A stretch of 64,000 nt of DNA from Punica granatum (Eukaryota > Streptophyta > Magnoliopsida > Myrtales > Lythraceae), in assembly GCF_007655135.1 (NCBI RefSeq), contig NC_045132.1, positions 14,322,001-14,386,000 on the forward strand, in the 5' to 3' direction. The notes under the pieces were generated by a model, which did not search any database, was not told the origin of the DNA, and saw only the letters and a program-made list of their open reading frames with translations. The position numbers and the translations under genes are program-made. Shown in pieces: positions 1 through 12,309 of this stretch; within the stretch, counting starts at the first letter, position 1; the number at the start of each line of letters is the position of its first letter.

Positions 1-585
1 TTTAAAATTAAATTATTAATAATAAATTGATCATCTACCATGCATCAAACTACCTTTCATTTTTTTTATAATTTTCCTTTTTCCTTGCTCAGTAACTTTA
101 CGCGGAAGATGGTGTCGGCGGTGCGGTGACCATATTCTTTGTTGATAATATAAAAAAGGGTCGGGGTGGGCCCGGGCGAAATTCTTGCCCAATTCGGTGG
201 TTCATGATTTGGAGCCCCACTCACTCATACTAAAGGAACGAAAAAAGAATATTTCTTTCTTTCTTCACTTGGATCTGAAGTAACCGAATCAAAGCAAAAT
301 TCCAAAATCTTTTTCTTTCGAAAATTTTCTAATCTATTGGAACCCATTAAATCCGCACCGGAAATAAAAACCATAAAATTCACTATTGAAATAGTTAGCA
401 GATTCAATATGAACTTGTATTAATAGAAGTTTATTAGACTTTCGAATATTAAATGGTGCACGAAAAATCATAATAGTGGAGAAGAGAATTTGGTGTAATC
501 ATATCACCCTGTGGATTCGATTCTAACCAACATTTGCTTTTTCCTTATCTATTCTTGGTTGTTTGGATTGATTTAAAGTTTTTTT

Positions 586-829
586 AGGTGGCGTTTAAAA
601 TTTAGATTTGATTTTAACATGACTTTGATTGTGATTTTACGGAGTATTTGGTCAAACTTGCGGGCCCGCATTCATTTGAGAATATTGTAATTATGGAGTT
701 GTATTAAAATGGAGTGGTGTAAATATTTATGGGTGGGGCCCATTATTTTGACTTTAATGAGTGTAATTTGTTTTGTTATGGGTAGAGTTAAAATTCTAAA
801 ATCAAATCTAAATTTCAAAGGGGCAGTGG
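586..829. mobile_element. MITE with imperfect terminal inverted repeats
   Basis: The left end carries a run reading TTTAAAATTTAGATTTGATT, and its approximate reverse complement lies at about 795-829 (AAATCAAATCTAAATTTCAAA). There is no ORF and the interior is AT-rich. The structure fits a non-autonomous DNA transposon. The superfamily is not assigned because I see no clear target duplication. Confidence 0.5.
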
Positions 830-1003
830 CCGTTTGGATTCAGAGTTAAAGTTACTTTGATTTTGATTTTGATTTTGATTGTAGAAAAAGACAAATGAGA
901 TGTAGTTATAAATTTGACTTGGGAAACGTGTGTTTTTGTTGTGTAGTGTGTTGAGTTAAAGTTAAAGATAAAGTTAAAATCAAATTTCGGGAAAACAAAC
1001 GGA
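829..1003. mobile_element. Short MITE of the CCGTTTG-end type
   Basis: The element starts with GGCCGTTTGGATTCAGAG and ends with AAAACAAACGGAG, giving inverted CCGTTTG termini. Short internal repeats (TTTTGAT units, AAAGTTAAAG units) fill the middle. It directly abuts the preceding element. The end motif recurs in several MITEs of this window (5.7, 7.0, 29.2 and 29.5 kb). Confidence 0.5.
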
Positions 1004-1923
1004 GAATTCCTAAGACTACTCAAACTTTACATCATCAATTATACTGTTTAGAGAGAATGTTTACCCGGGAAACCGATTTTCATAATTTCTCTCCGTAAAA
1101 AGAACCCGCGGGTCGAGAGAGAGATTTCCCATCTCAACAGATTGTATTTTTAGGTTACAAAGGTGGGCCCACCTTTATAATGTGAAAATGTCAATATATT
1201 CCCTATTATACTCACTTCTCACCTTGGGATACCATTGTGATATTGTATTACCATTCATACGAGTCTTAAGTCTTAAAGTCGTAGTTTTAAAAAATAAAAT
1301 AAAATATCAAAATTTATTTTATGATATTATTACTTTACCATTAATTGGTCACATCTATCTTTCTATAAAACCAATCAAAATATATAAACAAGTATAAATT
1401 TAAGCAACTAAGCTTATTAATCTTTGTTTATATCTATATAAATTAATCATTATAACAAACAAAATTAGTCTAATAAATAAAGATGGTCGCTATTATTACG
1501 AATTCATTCTTTTTTCATATTTTTAGTAATTAAATGGTCACTGTATGAAAAGTTCTTCATAATAACATATTAAATTTTGCTTGTAGGGAGTTGATTTTTT
1601 TATCGCATAAGTTTTTAATCTTATTGATAACACATTGATTTTCTTATACATAATATTCTCTATAATAACATATGGAATGCTTTACTGATAGAAGACTATT
1701 TTTTATAAAAAAAAAATTCTACACATTAAGAGAAAATGATTTTTTCAAATATATAAAATCTTTTAGAAATTCAGAAAATGTGTAGCATAGCAAATACATT
1801 GATCTTCTTATGAGAATATTTCTTTGTAATCATAGATTTAATGAAAGGCAAGTTATTCAGTTCTAACATTCTCATTTTGAACTAGATATCTATTAGTTTA
1901 CCGATAGTTTATATTTTTTTTTT

Positions 1924-2265
1924 GGGAAAATTACAAAAAAAAACCCAAGTTTTGTAAAATATCTCAGTTTTGTCCTAAATTTTGTTTTGTAACAAAAAAA
2001 ATCATAAGTTTTCTAAAATGTCTCAAAAATGACCTCCGTTATAACTTCCGTCAATTTTTGCCTACGTGTGACTTACGTGGACTGTTAAAGGGACCCACTA
2101 GCCTACGTGTGACCTACCATCAGCAGCAAAAATTGACGGAAGTTATAACGGAGGTCATTTTTGAGACATTTTAGAAAACTTATGGTTTTTTTTGTTACAA
2201 AACAAAATTTAGGACAAAATTGAGATATTTTACAAAATTTGGATTTTTTTTTTTGTAATTTACCC
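1924..2265. mobile_element. Long-TIR foldback element, MULE-like
   Basis: Two arms of about 130 bp (1924-2060 and 2130-2265) are near-perfect inverted copies and flank a short loop. Shared blocks include TGACCTCCGTTATAACTTCC on one arm and its reverse complement GGAAGTTATAACGGAGGTCA on the other. The tips read GGGAAAATTAC and GTAATTTACCC. Flanking 9-mers are nearly identical poly-T (1915-1923 and 2266-2274, 8 of 9), as expected for Mutator-like elements, but poly-T makes that test weak. No coding capacity is visible. Confidence 0.72.
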
Positions 2266-5200
2266 TTTTTTTATGAAATCATTTTTTGGGTGAATTATGG
2301 AGACGAAACCTCATTATGAATTTTTTTAAAGTTATATTTACAATACATTCTTATTTATTAAACTTTCATAAAGATATTTACAATCCTATCCCTATTTTTG
2401 CCTCATAATCAAGTGTGTGTATATATTATTTTTATTTTTATTTTTTCCAATAAATTAATATAAACCTCATTTATGGTAATATTCTCACCACTCTTAACAT
2501 TCCAAGTAATCTAACAATTTGCAAACCAAACCCCTTTAGGTCCCCTAAATTTTTTTTTTTTGAGGAAAAAACCATAGTGGCATATAGGTGAGCTCTATGA
2601 AGAGCAGATGCCATCTCAACCTAGACAAGCCGGTGCTTGTCTGCCTTTCTTTCGAGAGATTATTAGGTTATCCTATCTTATTACATGACGTGAGTAAGCA
2701 CCAATTAAATTGTAATAAATTAAATAATAAGTGTTAATCACTCGATTAATTGTAATAATTTTTCTTAGTTGAAGCAAGTTTATTGGTTTTTCCTTGTCAA
2801 TCATTATGAGTTAGAATTATTTAAATTTCTTTTCCTTTTTTTTCTTATGTTCGGTTAATAGCAGGTGCTTGTCTATACACAAACATTTGCAAGCCGATAC
2901 CATCTCACTTGTCAATAATTAATCCAAATTTTTTTTTATTTCTTTTCATATGAATCCCGATATCCAAAAAGTCTAATGAACATTACATAACCTAGTTCAT
3001 ATCAGATCAATTCATTAAGAGATAGAAACTCAAAAGGTGGATTTTCTCCCACTAAGAGGTAAGGCACACAATTTTATTTTTTATTTTTCTTAATTTTGGG
3101 CAAAAATAGCATGCTTAACAAGGAATAAAAAAGGAAAATAGGGGAAGGGAGGACACGGGTGATCCGATGATTTAGGAATCGCGGTAGGAAGCCACCAGCT
3201 GATCGATGCTATGTAAAATAAAATCGTTCTTTTATAATTTTTCAATTTGTTTTCTCGATAACCAAAATTTTGAACCATGATTGTATCCAAATGTGTCCAT
3301 TTTAATTTGTAAAATGGAATACATTCTTTCTTTTTCTTACAAAAATGATCCAATCAAATTTCTGTTTTTCATTCATATCTATATACTTCTAGAAGAATCA
3401 CCGAATCCCATCTATACTTTTTTCTTTTTTCCAGCTACATCTTCGAATGAGATTAATCTCTTTTCCTTTTTTCTTTTTTTGATACATTCTAGGGCAGTGA
3501 AGCCTCATTACCTGCGACCACTACTTGGACCAATGCCTCTTTGAGGGCTTCGGAGACTTCGACCGGGGGTTGGTGGATAGTGGTGAGAGTATCACCACTC
3601 CAAATGAGTTTCCTGCATTTGACAAGAAGCTCGGCCCTAAGAATCTCAATTTGAGATCCCGACCTTATGAGATCAAAATACCAACATTGAGATTACACCT
3701 TCTTTCTTATATATATATTATATATATTTATTTGTATTTATATAAATATTTAATATAAGTATTTTTCATAAATTTTTATATAAATATTATTAATATAAAC
3801 ATGTAACAAATTTATATATAAGTATATTTAAAATTAAAAATTAATAACAAAAATAAACTTTGGGCATAATAACCATACAAATACAAATAAGGGATATATT
3901 TTTAAAATTATTTTACTCTCCCACCGATTTATTCAATATACCAAACGTAATAATCTCACATTACCTTATACTTTTTCTAAATACATAATAACTTATCAAA
4001 TACGATAATATCATATTCCTTACCATTATATTCCCGAATTTACTTTTCAAATAATCTAACATTCCATATAATTTAACAATCAAATCAACGAAATAGGGCA
4101 TTAACTTTTCTTGAATGGTGGAATTGAGTAATCGCTTTTTTTCCTTTGACCTTCCGTGGATGGTGGAGAACATGGAGGCCACTATCCCTCATACCGAGGC
4201 CGCTCGCAACATCAAAGGCCTGCTGCTAGGCCCCAAAGCATGAGGTGGGGAAATTACATAGATGAATCATGAAGAGGCATCTTAGATTTTATAGCAGTTT
4301 GAGTCTTATTAGCGGACATTACGTCGTAAATTGAGGTCACCTTGGCCTAAGGGAGTATGAATCCACAAGCCAGCGGCATGTCCCTGGAATCGGAACGATA
4401 GAGGAGAGAGTGAGCCTGTTTCGGGCCATCAAGGTCTTCTTCTGCTGGTAGTTGAATTTCACAAGGGTCGTCGATGACTTCGTCTCGCTGACAAAGGGGG
4501 AGAAGCTGCCTTCACTTCTATTTTCATCTTCATGCCTAGATCTTTGCTTGTGTGGTCAAATCGTATTTAAAAGATTGATGCAGGATCAAATGTGAATTTA
4601 TTGGTTTTTTATTTTAATAAGATTAGAAAAATTGAAAGATGGAGTATATTGTAAATGATCTAATCAAACTGTATCTAAAGGGGTGAACTATCAAAGGATG
4701 TGATCCATTAATTACTTTTTGCCTAATAAATCAATTAAATTACTTTTTTTCATGGCTTTTTTTTTATTTCATATTAGGCTAGAGACCTATAAATCTAGCA
4801 GAGAGATTAAAAAAAGGCAAATAAAGCGATGTACTAAACCAAAATCAACTTCCACGTAGCTAACGACTTAAGATATTGCTTCAGAATGAGGTGTACGACA
4901 TAGCTATTACTTAAAATTGAGAAGTTTCACATTATTTTTTGACAAATGAGACCTTTTATAGCTCTTTAATTCCATTATATCCTGTCGCTCTATTAGATGC
5001 ATCAACTTATATTATGAAAGCAAAAAGAAAAACGGGGCTCATCCCTTGCAACACTTAAATACTTTCTACAGATGGATTTTGAAGTTATTTGCACGTTTGA
5101 ATCATGGGAAGAGATCCCAAAAGATGCCCAAATGTCTGTTGAATCAATCATTTGCAAGAGGTTAGTGAATTATGTTCTCAGCCTGACCAACTAAATTAGA

Positions 5201-5699
5201 ATAACACTAAAGATGATGGTGATACATACAAATATAAATAAAAGTGTTTTTGGGGTGCGAGGTGGACCAATCTCTCAATCGCTTTTATCTTAAGAGACAG
5301 TCATAAAAAAAGATATATAATATTATGCACCAAATAATTAAAAATACAGTTTGTTGGTTGAACTTAGGAGGGTGCAACCACCAACTAAGAAATAATATCA
5401 TTATATTAGTGAAGAATAATTATAAATGTAGATAAAGATACATCTTAACCAAAATCCATTTATTTTTTGTCCAATATTTCATTCTTTTAAGGAAATTTGG
5501 GTCACGATCCCAACAGCTGGCGGGAGTGTCGGTGGACATTGCGCCCATCTCATTACCTTTACCACGCCTCTTATTGGGCTCTTTGTTTTTTGGTAGAATT
5601 CGTTGGGCTCTTTTAGTTAATTAAAAGGATATCATACAAAGGCTGAGCTTATTTTCACAACCAAATTAGCTAATTTCACAATTATTTTCTGTTGCAAAG
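2266..5699. other. AT-rich intergenic DNA, no supported gene
   Basis: No reading frame here resembles a known protein. The short ORFs are low-complexity. A GC-richer patch at about 4,160-4,545 contains coding-like runs (see findings) that I could not identify. The rest is AT-rich spacer with homopolymer tracts. Confidence 0.5.
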
Positions 5700-5928
5700 A
5701 CTGCGTTTGGTTTCAAAGTATGATTTTAAAATCGAATTTTGATTTTCAAAAAGAGTGGTATAAATAAAGCACACATTTTGACTTTGTATTAGTCATTTTG
5801 TTTTTTTGTAGAAAAAGAGTGGTATAAATGAGGCCTACCGTTTGATTTCATATAAGTTATTTCGTCTTGTTATTGGTAGAATTAAATTAAAATAAGATTT
5901 TAAAATGTTACTTTGAAACCAAACGAAC
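5700..5928. mobile_element. MITE with GCGTTTGGTTTCAAAGTA termini
   Basis: The left terminus GCGTTTGGTTTCAAAGTA is matched by TACTTTGAAACCAAACGAAC (as its inverted form) at 5,908-5,928. Two internal copies of AAAGAGTGGTATAAAT lie in the middle. A close relative sits at 29,247-29,486 with the same termini and the same internal motif in inverted form. The element is non-coding and non-autonomous. Confidence 0.65.
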
Positions 5929-7012
5929 CATCCCAAAATTCATGCCTTTTTTGTTTTCTCCCAATTACTCGAAATTGCTCCCAGAAAATCTTTTCCCGAT
6001 CTTTGCAGCTCTTTCATTGACAAATTTAATAATATCCTAACGACTTATCCTCTTTAAAATTCAGATTCTCATACATATATTCATCTACGCGAATGCTACT
6101 ACTATCATTGCATATAATTTGTTTCCCTTGATATAGTTCGAGTGTTGAGTGACCGGAATCTTGTTGGCAAGGTGAATGTGATGTCGCCCGGTTCCGGCGA
6201 TGGAGAGAGAGAGTCCTGAGGGCTTAGAGTGAGAGTGGAATTGTATAGAGAGAGTCTCTCAAAACGGAAATGAGTTAGTTAAAGTCGTTTTCCAGTTTTT
6301 TGCCTTTTATACTCGTCCGAGACTAAGTTGGCGGTCTCAAGAGATATCCGGCTGGGCTTCTCTGGCCTTTACTGACAGGACTTCGGCCGATCAAAAGAAC
6401 GAGTTGGGCTTCACATCCATGTCCTCATCATTTGTCCCATGTTTTTGAATGAATATTATTCGTTCGAGAACATATAAAAAATTGTTCAATTTCAAAAATT
6501 TTATTTATAGCCCTTATATTCCCTATCTGCAGTTCTTGAATAATCTTTGCATGACTAACTTTGTTTCAAGAACAAAATATACATTCTGCCCCGGCTATCT
6601 TCTCCCTTTTCTTTATTTTTGGTCCACGAGGTCGTCTATCCTTCTCTATTTTTATCACGCATAGAGCTGCTTTTTATCTTAAACGATGAATTCATCTGCT
6701 CTTATTTCCGAAATCCTCGTTTATCCGACTTTTTAAAGCTTATTCATGTCCTCATTCTTTTAAATGTCCCTGAATTTTATTCGCGAACCAAATGTACAGC
6801 TCATTTAGTGCTTTAACATGTTTGCTCGGCGCTCTTCGTGCTTACGACCCCGGCATTTTTATCTAACCTTAACAATGCTGCTTTCACTCTTCTTTAACGG
6901 AGACCTCGATAATCCCCTCCTCCCAAATTCCTATACTTGTCTTTTGTAAGACGAACCGTCGCATTATCTTTCCCCTATGACGTATGTTCCCACTTTTTCG
7001 CCAAATTAGATT

Positions 7013-7500
7013 ACGTTTGGTGGGAAATAATTAATTATTTATTTATTCTCATTATATCTTAGGAAGTCATGAAGCTCCACGCTTGTCAATTTATCTTCAT
7101 TTTTTTATTTTTCGTCAGCTTGGTCATTAATCGTCTTTTAGACTATTCCGGAAATTTGCTTTGTTTGTTTATGGAGTATAAATACTTAACTCTATTTACT
7201 TATTTTTTAATTCAACAATATAATCATTACATTTTTATTTTTTTTCAATATAATAATAAATTTTCTCATATATTTTTTTTAAATGTCATTACAATTAATT
7301 TTTTAATTCTAAATACTCTCAAATTTTTATTATTTTTATCATAATTCAACTATACAATTATTATTTTTTTATCTTTTTCGTCAATTTAATAATAAATTCT
7401 CACACATAATTTTTCTAACCATTAATACAACCTCACTTAAACATATATAAATATTTGGAGTGAGGTGAAATTAAACTTCACTCTATTACCAAACGCCACC
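7013..7500. mobile_element. Putative MITE with short inverted ends
   Basis: It starts at ACGTTTGGTGGGAAATAA and ends at TTACCAAACGCCACC, giving inverted CGTTTGGT-type termini around about 490 bp of very AT-rich DNA with no meaningful ORF. Only the outermost 10-15 bases pair, so the assignment is weaker than for the other MITEs here. Confidence 0.35.
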
Positions 7501-8097
7501 TTAATTATTAATTGAAAGATTCTTATATTTTACTTTTCAATTCCAATTAAATGATTTTTTTGTATCACATTCAACGAATTTCAGATATGATGTCCATATT
7601 ATTTGTATGTATTGACATTTAATTATAAGAAAAATAAAAAATCTTCTCGATAGTTTGGGCTTTGGCTCCAAATCTACCAAAAAAAACCTTCTTGATAATT
7701 ACAATAACTCGTTGAGATATGAGATATTTTTCAAATTTAACGTACTAAATATCTTACAAATAGTTGACATTTACACATTTCTTCTATTTGCTTTATTTTT
7801 CCTATACACCTTTACCTCTCTAAGGTTGATTTATATATTTTTAGATGTGTTTGTATTTTTATAACACTATTACATTATCATCTTTCACTCGCAATTTATA
7901 GTGATAAATCAACTCGGTATATACATATTTTTTATTCACATCATATGTGTTAATTATCTTAAATTGGTTATAAATGAATTGATAAAATGTTATTGCGCAA
8001 TGCGCGGGTATCAACTTTTTTTTTTCATTTCTTTTCTTTTTAGAGGGTGATTAGCATCAAATGCGCCTAATATTCGATGAAATTTATCAACCAATGC

Positions 8098-8707
8098 TTA
8101 AAAAGGAAACGTGCTAGAACATCTTATTGTGAAGAGGAATTCCTGGACATCGTTCTCATCTTTCCATTCAGAAGACTGCCTTTTGGCCAAGTCCAGTGTG
8201 ACCCCACCTCTAGGGGTTAAGTTGGATACCGAAGTTCTAAATGCCTCCCACGTGCTGGCAAACTCCCAAACAACCATAACCCAGCACTTCATCATCAAAT
8301 GTAACGCTCATGGCTGCCAACTGGTTCACAATGCTCTAATAGGTATTCACAAGATCTGCCATAGGAGTGTCATCCTTGTATTTCAAAGCTAGCAACCGCT
8401 TCATCTAGAACAACTTATTGTTTCCAATCTTGTGGGCGTATAATTCCTCAGGCTTGCTCCACAACGTCCGAGCATGTGTCTCTCCAAATATATGGTTCAA
8501 CTCGTTTCTTCGACCCGCAGTCTAACGAATCCACACGATTGCCGATGCATCATGGTCCACTGCTCATCACTCTTGTCATCGAGTTTCTCTATGGAAAAAA
8601 ACACGCAGGCAGTTATTCTTCACATAAAGCAAATCTTCGATCCTTGCTTTCCAAAGAGCATAGTTAGACCCATTCAACACAATCATTAAACTTGTATTCA
8701 CATCCAT
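8098..8707 (-). pseudogene. Ty1/copia gag relic (UBN2-type), broken
   Basis: Read from 8707 leftward, the minus strand starts [20 protein letters not shown] and then shows pieces typical of copia gag: an LLYVKNYCLPVF run, [35 protein letters not shown] and, in another frame, STWEAFRTSVSNLTPRGG then VTLDLAK. Several stops and at least one frameshift separate these blocks, so it is not functional. It lies just downstream (in element orientation) of the PBS at 8741-8752 and the LTR at 8759-10070, which fits an LTR-PBS-gag layout. The rest of the element (pro, pol and the second LTR) is not seen to the left. Confidence 0.75.
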
Positions 8708-8758
8708 GTTCAGCACAAGAAAGCTACCCAAACAACCAAAGTTCTAATACCACTTTGT

Positions 8759-10070
8759 TGTGGAGGGAACTCGGAATCTCCTCTTGTGCTCACTTATCCA
8801 AGCAAAGAAATCACCAAAATATAATCTAATGCCAGAAGCAAAATAAATAGAATGGATACCAAGAGTTGAACGTGGAAACCTGCTCGATGTGATGAGTAAA
8901 ATCACTGCCAAAGGGCACCAAGAAAACTCCACTATCAACAATAAACTTGAGTGAAGGAGTTCTTTGTTGATAGTAAAAATCTCACACGGAAAAACTAAGA
9001 AGAATCCAATGGGTTTATAAGAGATTGGGTATCGCAATCTATCAGCTCGAGCTTTTAGGTTGGAGATGGGCCCAATCGTTTATAGGCCCAGTGGATATTT
9101 TACATGGTATCAGAGAGGGTTACGCTTCCGCGCGCATATGTGTGGGTTCACATCACGCCAGTTAAAATGTCTATTTGTCGATGGGCAGCCGAAATGCGCC
9201 CATGTTTGGCCCGAGTGTGAAACTCGTGGTCTCTTTGAAATCTGAGTGCGGAGAGAAACCCGCATCGTCTTAGTCCGGCCCAATCGTGGCATCACTGTCA
9301 ATTGTCGTCCCCCCTCCTCCCGAGCACGGAAGTCCAGTCCCAGCTCGTAGTTAGTTCTTGAGGGCGTTGCCACGTGAGGGCGGGTGTTGAGAGTAAAAAT
9401 TCCACACGGAAAAACTAAGAAGAATCCAATGGGTTTATAAGAGATTGGATATCACAATCGGAAAAACTAAGAAGAATCCAATGGGTTTATAAGAGATTGT
9501 GTATCACAATCTATCAGCTCAACCTTTTAGGTTGGAGATGGGCCCAATCGTTTATAGGCCCAGTGGATATTTTACATTCTTCCCTAGCATTTAACGAGTA
9601 GGGATATACACAACTCAATTCTCATAAAGAATCAATTTCTTGGCAAGCATAACTAAACCAAAGATTAGAATATGAGTTGAAGAGATTTCACCAAAGACAC
9701 AGGATAAAATGCGGGCTTCATGTCTCCTTTTCCGATCTCCACCGTTCAGAATGGAGAGCAATGAATCTAGAACCTTCCCTCAAATTGTAAGCTCGATCCA
9801 ACGGTGAAGGAATTAACGCTTATGATATTTCTGGAGATGGTCGGAGCAGAACCTAACAGACAGAATGCTTCTTCTGTCCTCTGTTTGTTGCTGTACTGCT
9901 GAGCTTTCTCCTTTGCTGCTGCTCACGAAAATCAGCTTCTGGTTTTGTCCTAACTCCTTGATTTATGTGGGTGCTCTCCGAGGGTTCATGGGCTTAAACT
10001 TGATACCCATCCATGTGAATTTTAAACTCACATGGATTTTGGCCTCTTCATAGGAGAAACCGGCCTAACA
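8759..10070 (-). mobile_element. Copia LTR, interrupted by a nested TRIM
   Basis: In minus orientation the segment begins TGTTAGGCCGG at 10070 and ends CCTCCACA at 8759, so it has TG...CA ends. Six bases later comes TGGTATTAGAAC (plus 8741-8752), a variant of the initiator-Met tRNA primer-binding site common in plant copia elements. The gag relic follows. Without the 612-bp TRIM and its duplicated target, the LTR would be about 695 bp. The partner LTR is absent, so no target duplication can be tested. Confidence 0.6.
8965..9576 (+). mobile_element. Intact TRIM retrotransposon with TTCTT target duplication
   Basis: Two direct terminal repeats start TGTTGA and end TTTTACA: the 5' LTR at 8965-9104 (140 bp) and the 3' LTR at 9385-9576 (192 bp). 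The PBS TGGTATCAGAG follows the 5' LTR immediately (9105-9115), and a purine-rich tract GTGAGGGCGGG abuts the 3' LTR (9374-9384). TTCTT flanks both ends (8960-8964 and 9577-9581). The 280-bp interior has no gag or pol. These are the hallmarks of a terminal-repeat retrotransposon in miniature that moves with enzymes from other elements. The 3' LTR carries a 52-bp tandem duplication missing from the 5' LTR. It is inserted in the copia LTR described above. Confidence 0.93.
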
Positions 10071-11674
10071 GAAACGTGAGATTATTGTGTTTGAAAAGTA
10101 TACTAGATATCTGAAAATATAAAGGGTACTATGATATGATAGCGTTTGGCACGAAAAAAGACTTAATGAGAAATGAATACGCTTTGACTATAATCCCTCG
10201 TATGATAATAATATTTTATTTGATAAATAGTAATATATTACCTAAAAGTGAGACTTTACTTTTAGTCTCAAATCCGAATTATAATCATTTGCCATGAATT
10301 ACAGGTACTTGCTAGGAATAACGAAAATCTGCTTAAACATGTCCATTAGCTATTATATAAATTACAATCAACCATACAATTATAACAGTGGATAGAGCAA
10401 AGCAATGCAAAAAGCTTTCCTCAGTGATATAGCCAGCTGGGGGACGACCAATTTCAAGAGCAAAGCAAGCTGGACCTTTTTTTTTTGTTGGAATTAAAGG
10501 GACATCTTTTGGACATTTAAAAAAAATGATATGCGATTGTTTTTTGTATTTGAAGTTCTTTTTTAATGTTTAGTGGTGGACCTCGAGTTCTATTTGCATG
10601 TCCTCCGCTGTGGCGGTGAATATACTTAATTTTTATACTTGGGAGTGCAGTTGATTGTAATTTATAATATTACGAGGGGCGACTTTGCGCGGTGCCACGT
10701 ATTGGAAATTTTGCTTTAATTTTTTTATTCATCACAATGATTTGTTGTTTGTGCAATATAATCAATATAGTATATAACTGAGACTGATAATAAAACTATT
10801 TATTTATAAAAATTATGAACTCTCTATTAATAGTAAATAATTTAATTTTTCTTTTCGAAAGATGGTATTATGTTATCATACACACTATCATTTTTCTTTT
10901 TATTTCATGCAGTGTGTTTTGAATGTATTAAATGGGTTGATTAGTGGATATAAAACTTATAATTTCGCTCTTAAAAAGAGAGGTACAAATAAGATTTGAA
11001 AATAATATTAAGTAAAGGAAGACATGATGGACTTTAAAAAAAATTGCATTTTAAAATTTATGAAAATAAATTAACGACGAAATTAATTTTCATTGATAAG
11101 TCTTCCCATATGGATAAAGGGGGAAAAATGATACTTATAATTCAAAAAGTATGTGTTGAGTTAGTATAATTTCTTAAGAAAGATGCAATATAGACGAAGA
11201 AAACCTATATCCGTGAATAAATATTTATAAAGAAAAATAAAATATAGGATATATGTATAACTCTTTAGAAAAGGTAAAATAGATAGAGAGAATATAGAAA
11301 AGTATATAGTGTCAAATCTTATAGTGATAAGAAAAAAAGAGAAAAACTTATACATCATATGGGCAAAAAACATGACATTATTTTTTTTTTAAGGAATAAG
11401 AGATCAACTATAGTGATGGGTCATTTGAGCGTGTTGATTCAATTAGGTTACACCACTACCTTGTCGGACCAAAATTAAACATATTAGACATAAGAAGGAA
11501 AAAATTTTTTTTAAAAAAAAAAAAGGAGAAGGAAAAGGTCCTACACTTACAAACTAAAATTTGAAAAACATTATTACATATATCGTAATTTGTATATTTA
11601 CTATTTTTAATACAAAATCTTCTCTAATTTTTCTAAATAAAAGTTGGGATAAAAATATTTTTTGCAAATAGTCC
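10071..11674. other. AT-rich intergenic DNA, nothing recognised
   Basis: I see no coding frame with family-like features, no inverted-repeat termini and no RNA gene. A plus-strand run at 10,600-10,730 is slightly richer in GC but carries stops in all frames. Confidence 0.5.
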
Positions 11675-12165
11675 GACTATAACGATCGAATTATTTGGCA
11701 TAACGCGTTGATCGGATTACATTGTACCTTATTAGGTCAGATTTGAAAACACTAAATATGCATAATTTTTTTACCTACCGATCGGATCATGTGGCGTAAC
11801 TTGTCAACCGAATTACGTGAAACCTTATTGAGGTCGATCTGAAAATGCCAAAAAGGTGTAATGCGTCGACCTTACGATCGGACATGATCGGATTACATGA
11901 GACCTTATTTGAATATGATTCAAAAATGCTGGAAATAGCGGAAAAATTTTACAAAATAAAAATTACAAAAAATGAAAAAAAAAAAAGGATTACGATCGTA
12001 TCATTGGCGTAACGCGTCGATCAAATTATGTAGAATCTTATTGGTTAGATTTGAAATCACTAAAAAGGCATCATGCGTCCACCTTACGATCAGATCTTTT
12101 GGTATAACGCGTCGATCGAATTACAGGTTATTTTTTTGGATCGGATTTAAAAATGCAAAAGGAAA
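11675..12165. repeat. Degenerate tandem repeat centred on CGATCG, about 95-120 bp unit
   Basis: Five diverged units start near 11,683, 11,779, 11,874, 11,993 and 12,087. Each begins with a CGATCG-like palindrome and continues with variants of TGGCATAACGCGTTGATCGG, GGATTACAT, ACCTTATT, GGTCAGATTTGAAAA and an A-rich spacer. The units also hold GTCGATC and GATCGGA motifs, so the block is unusually rich in GATC and CG dinucleotides for its AT-rich surroundings. No coding function is apparent. Confidence 0.7.
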
Positions 12166-12309
12166 GGAAGGGAATTTTTAAAAGTAAAAATTACAAAAAA
12201 AAACATATTAATATTTTTATTTTTTAATGGTAGTGGGCTGTGGATGGGAAATACCCACTCACTCACCCCACATTCCTACGAACTGGAAATCATTGTCTTA
12301 TATAATATA

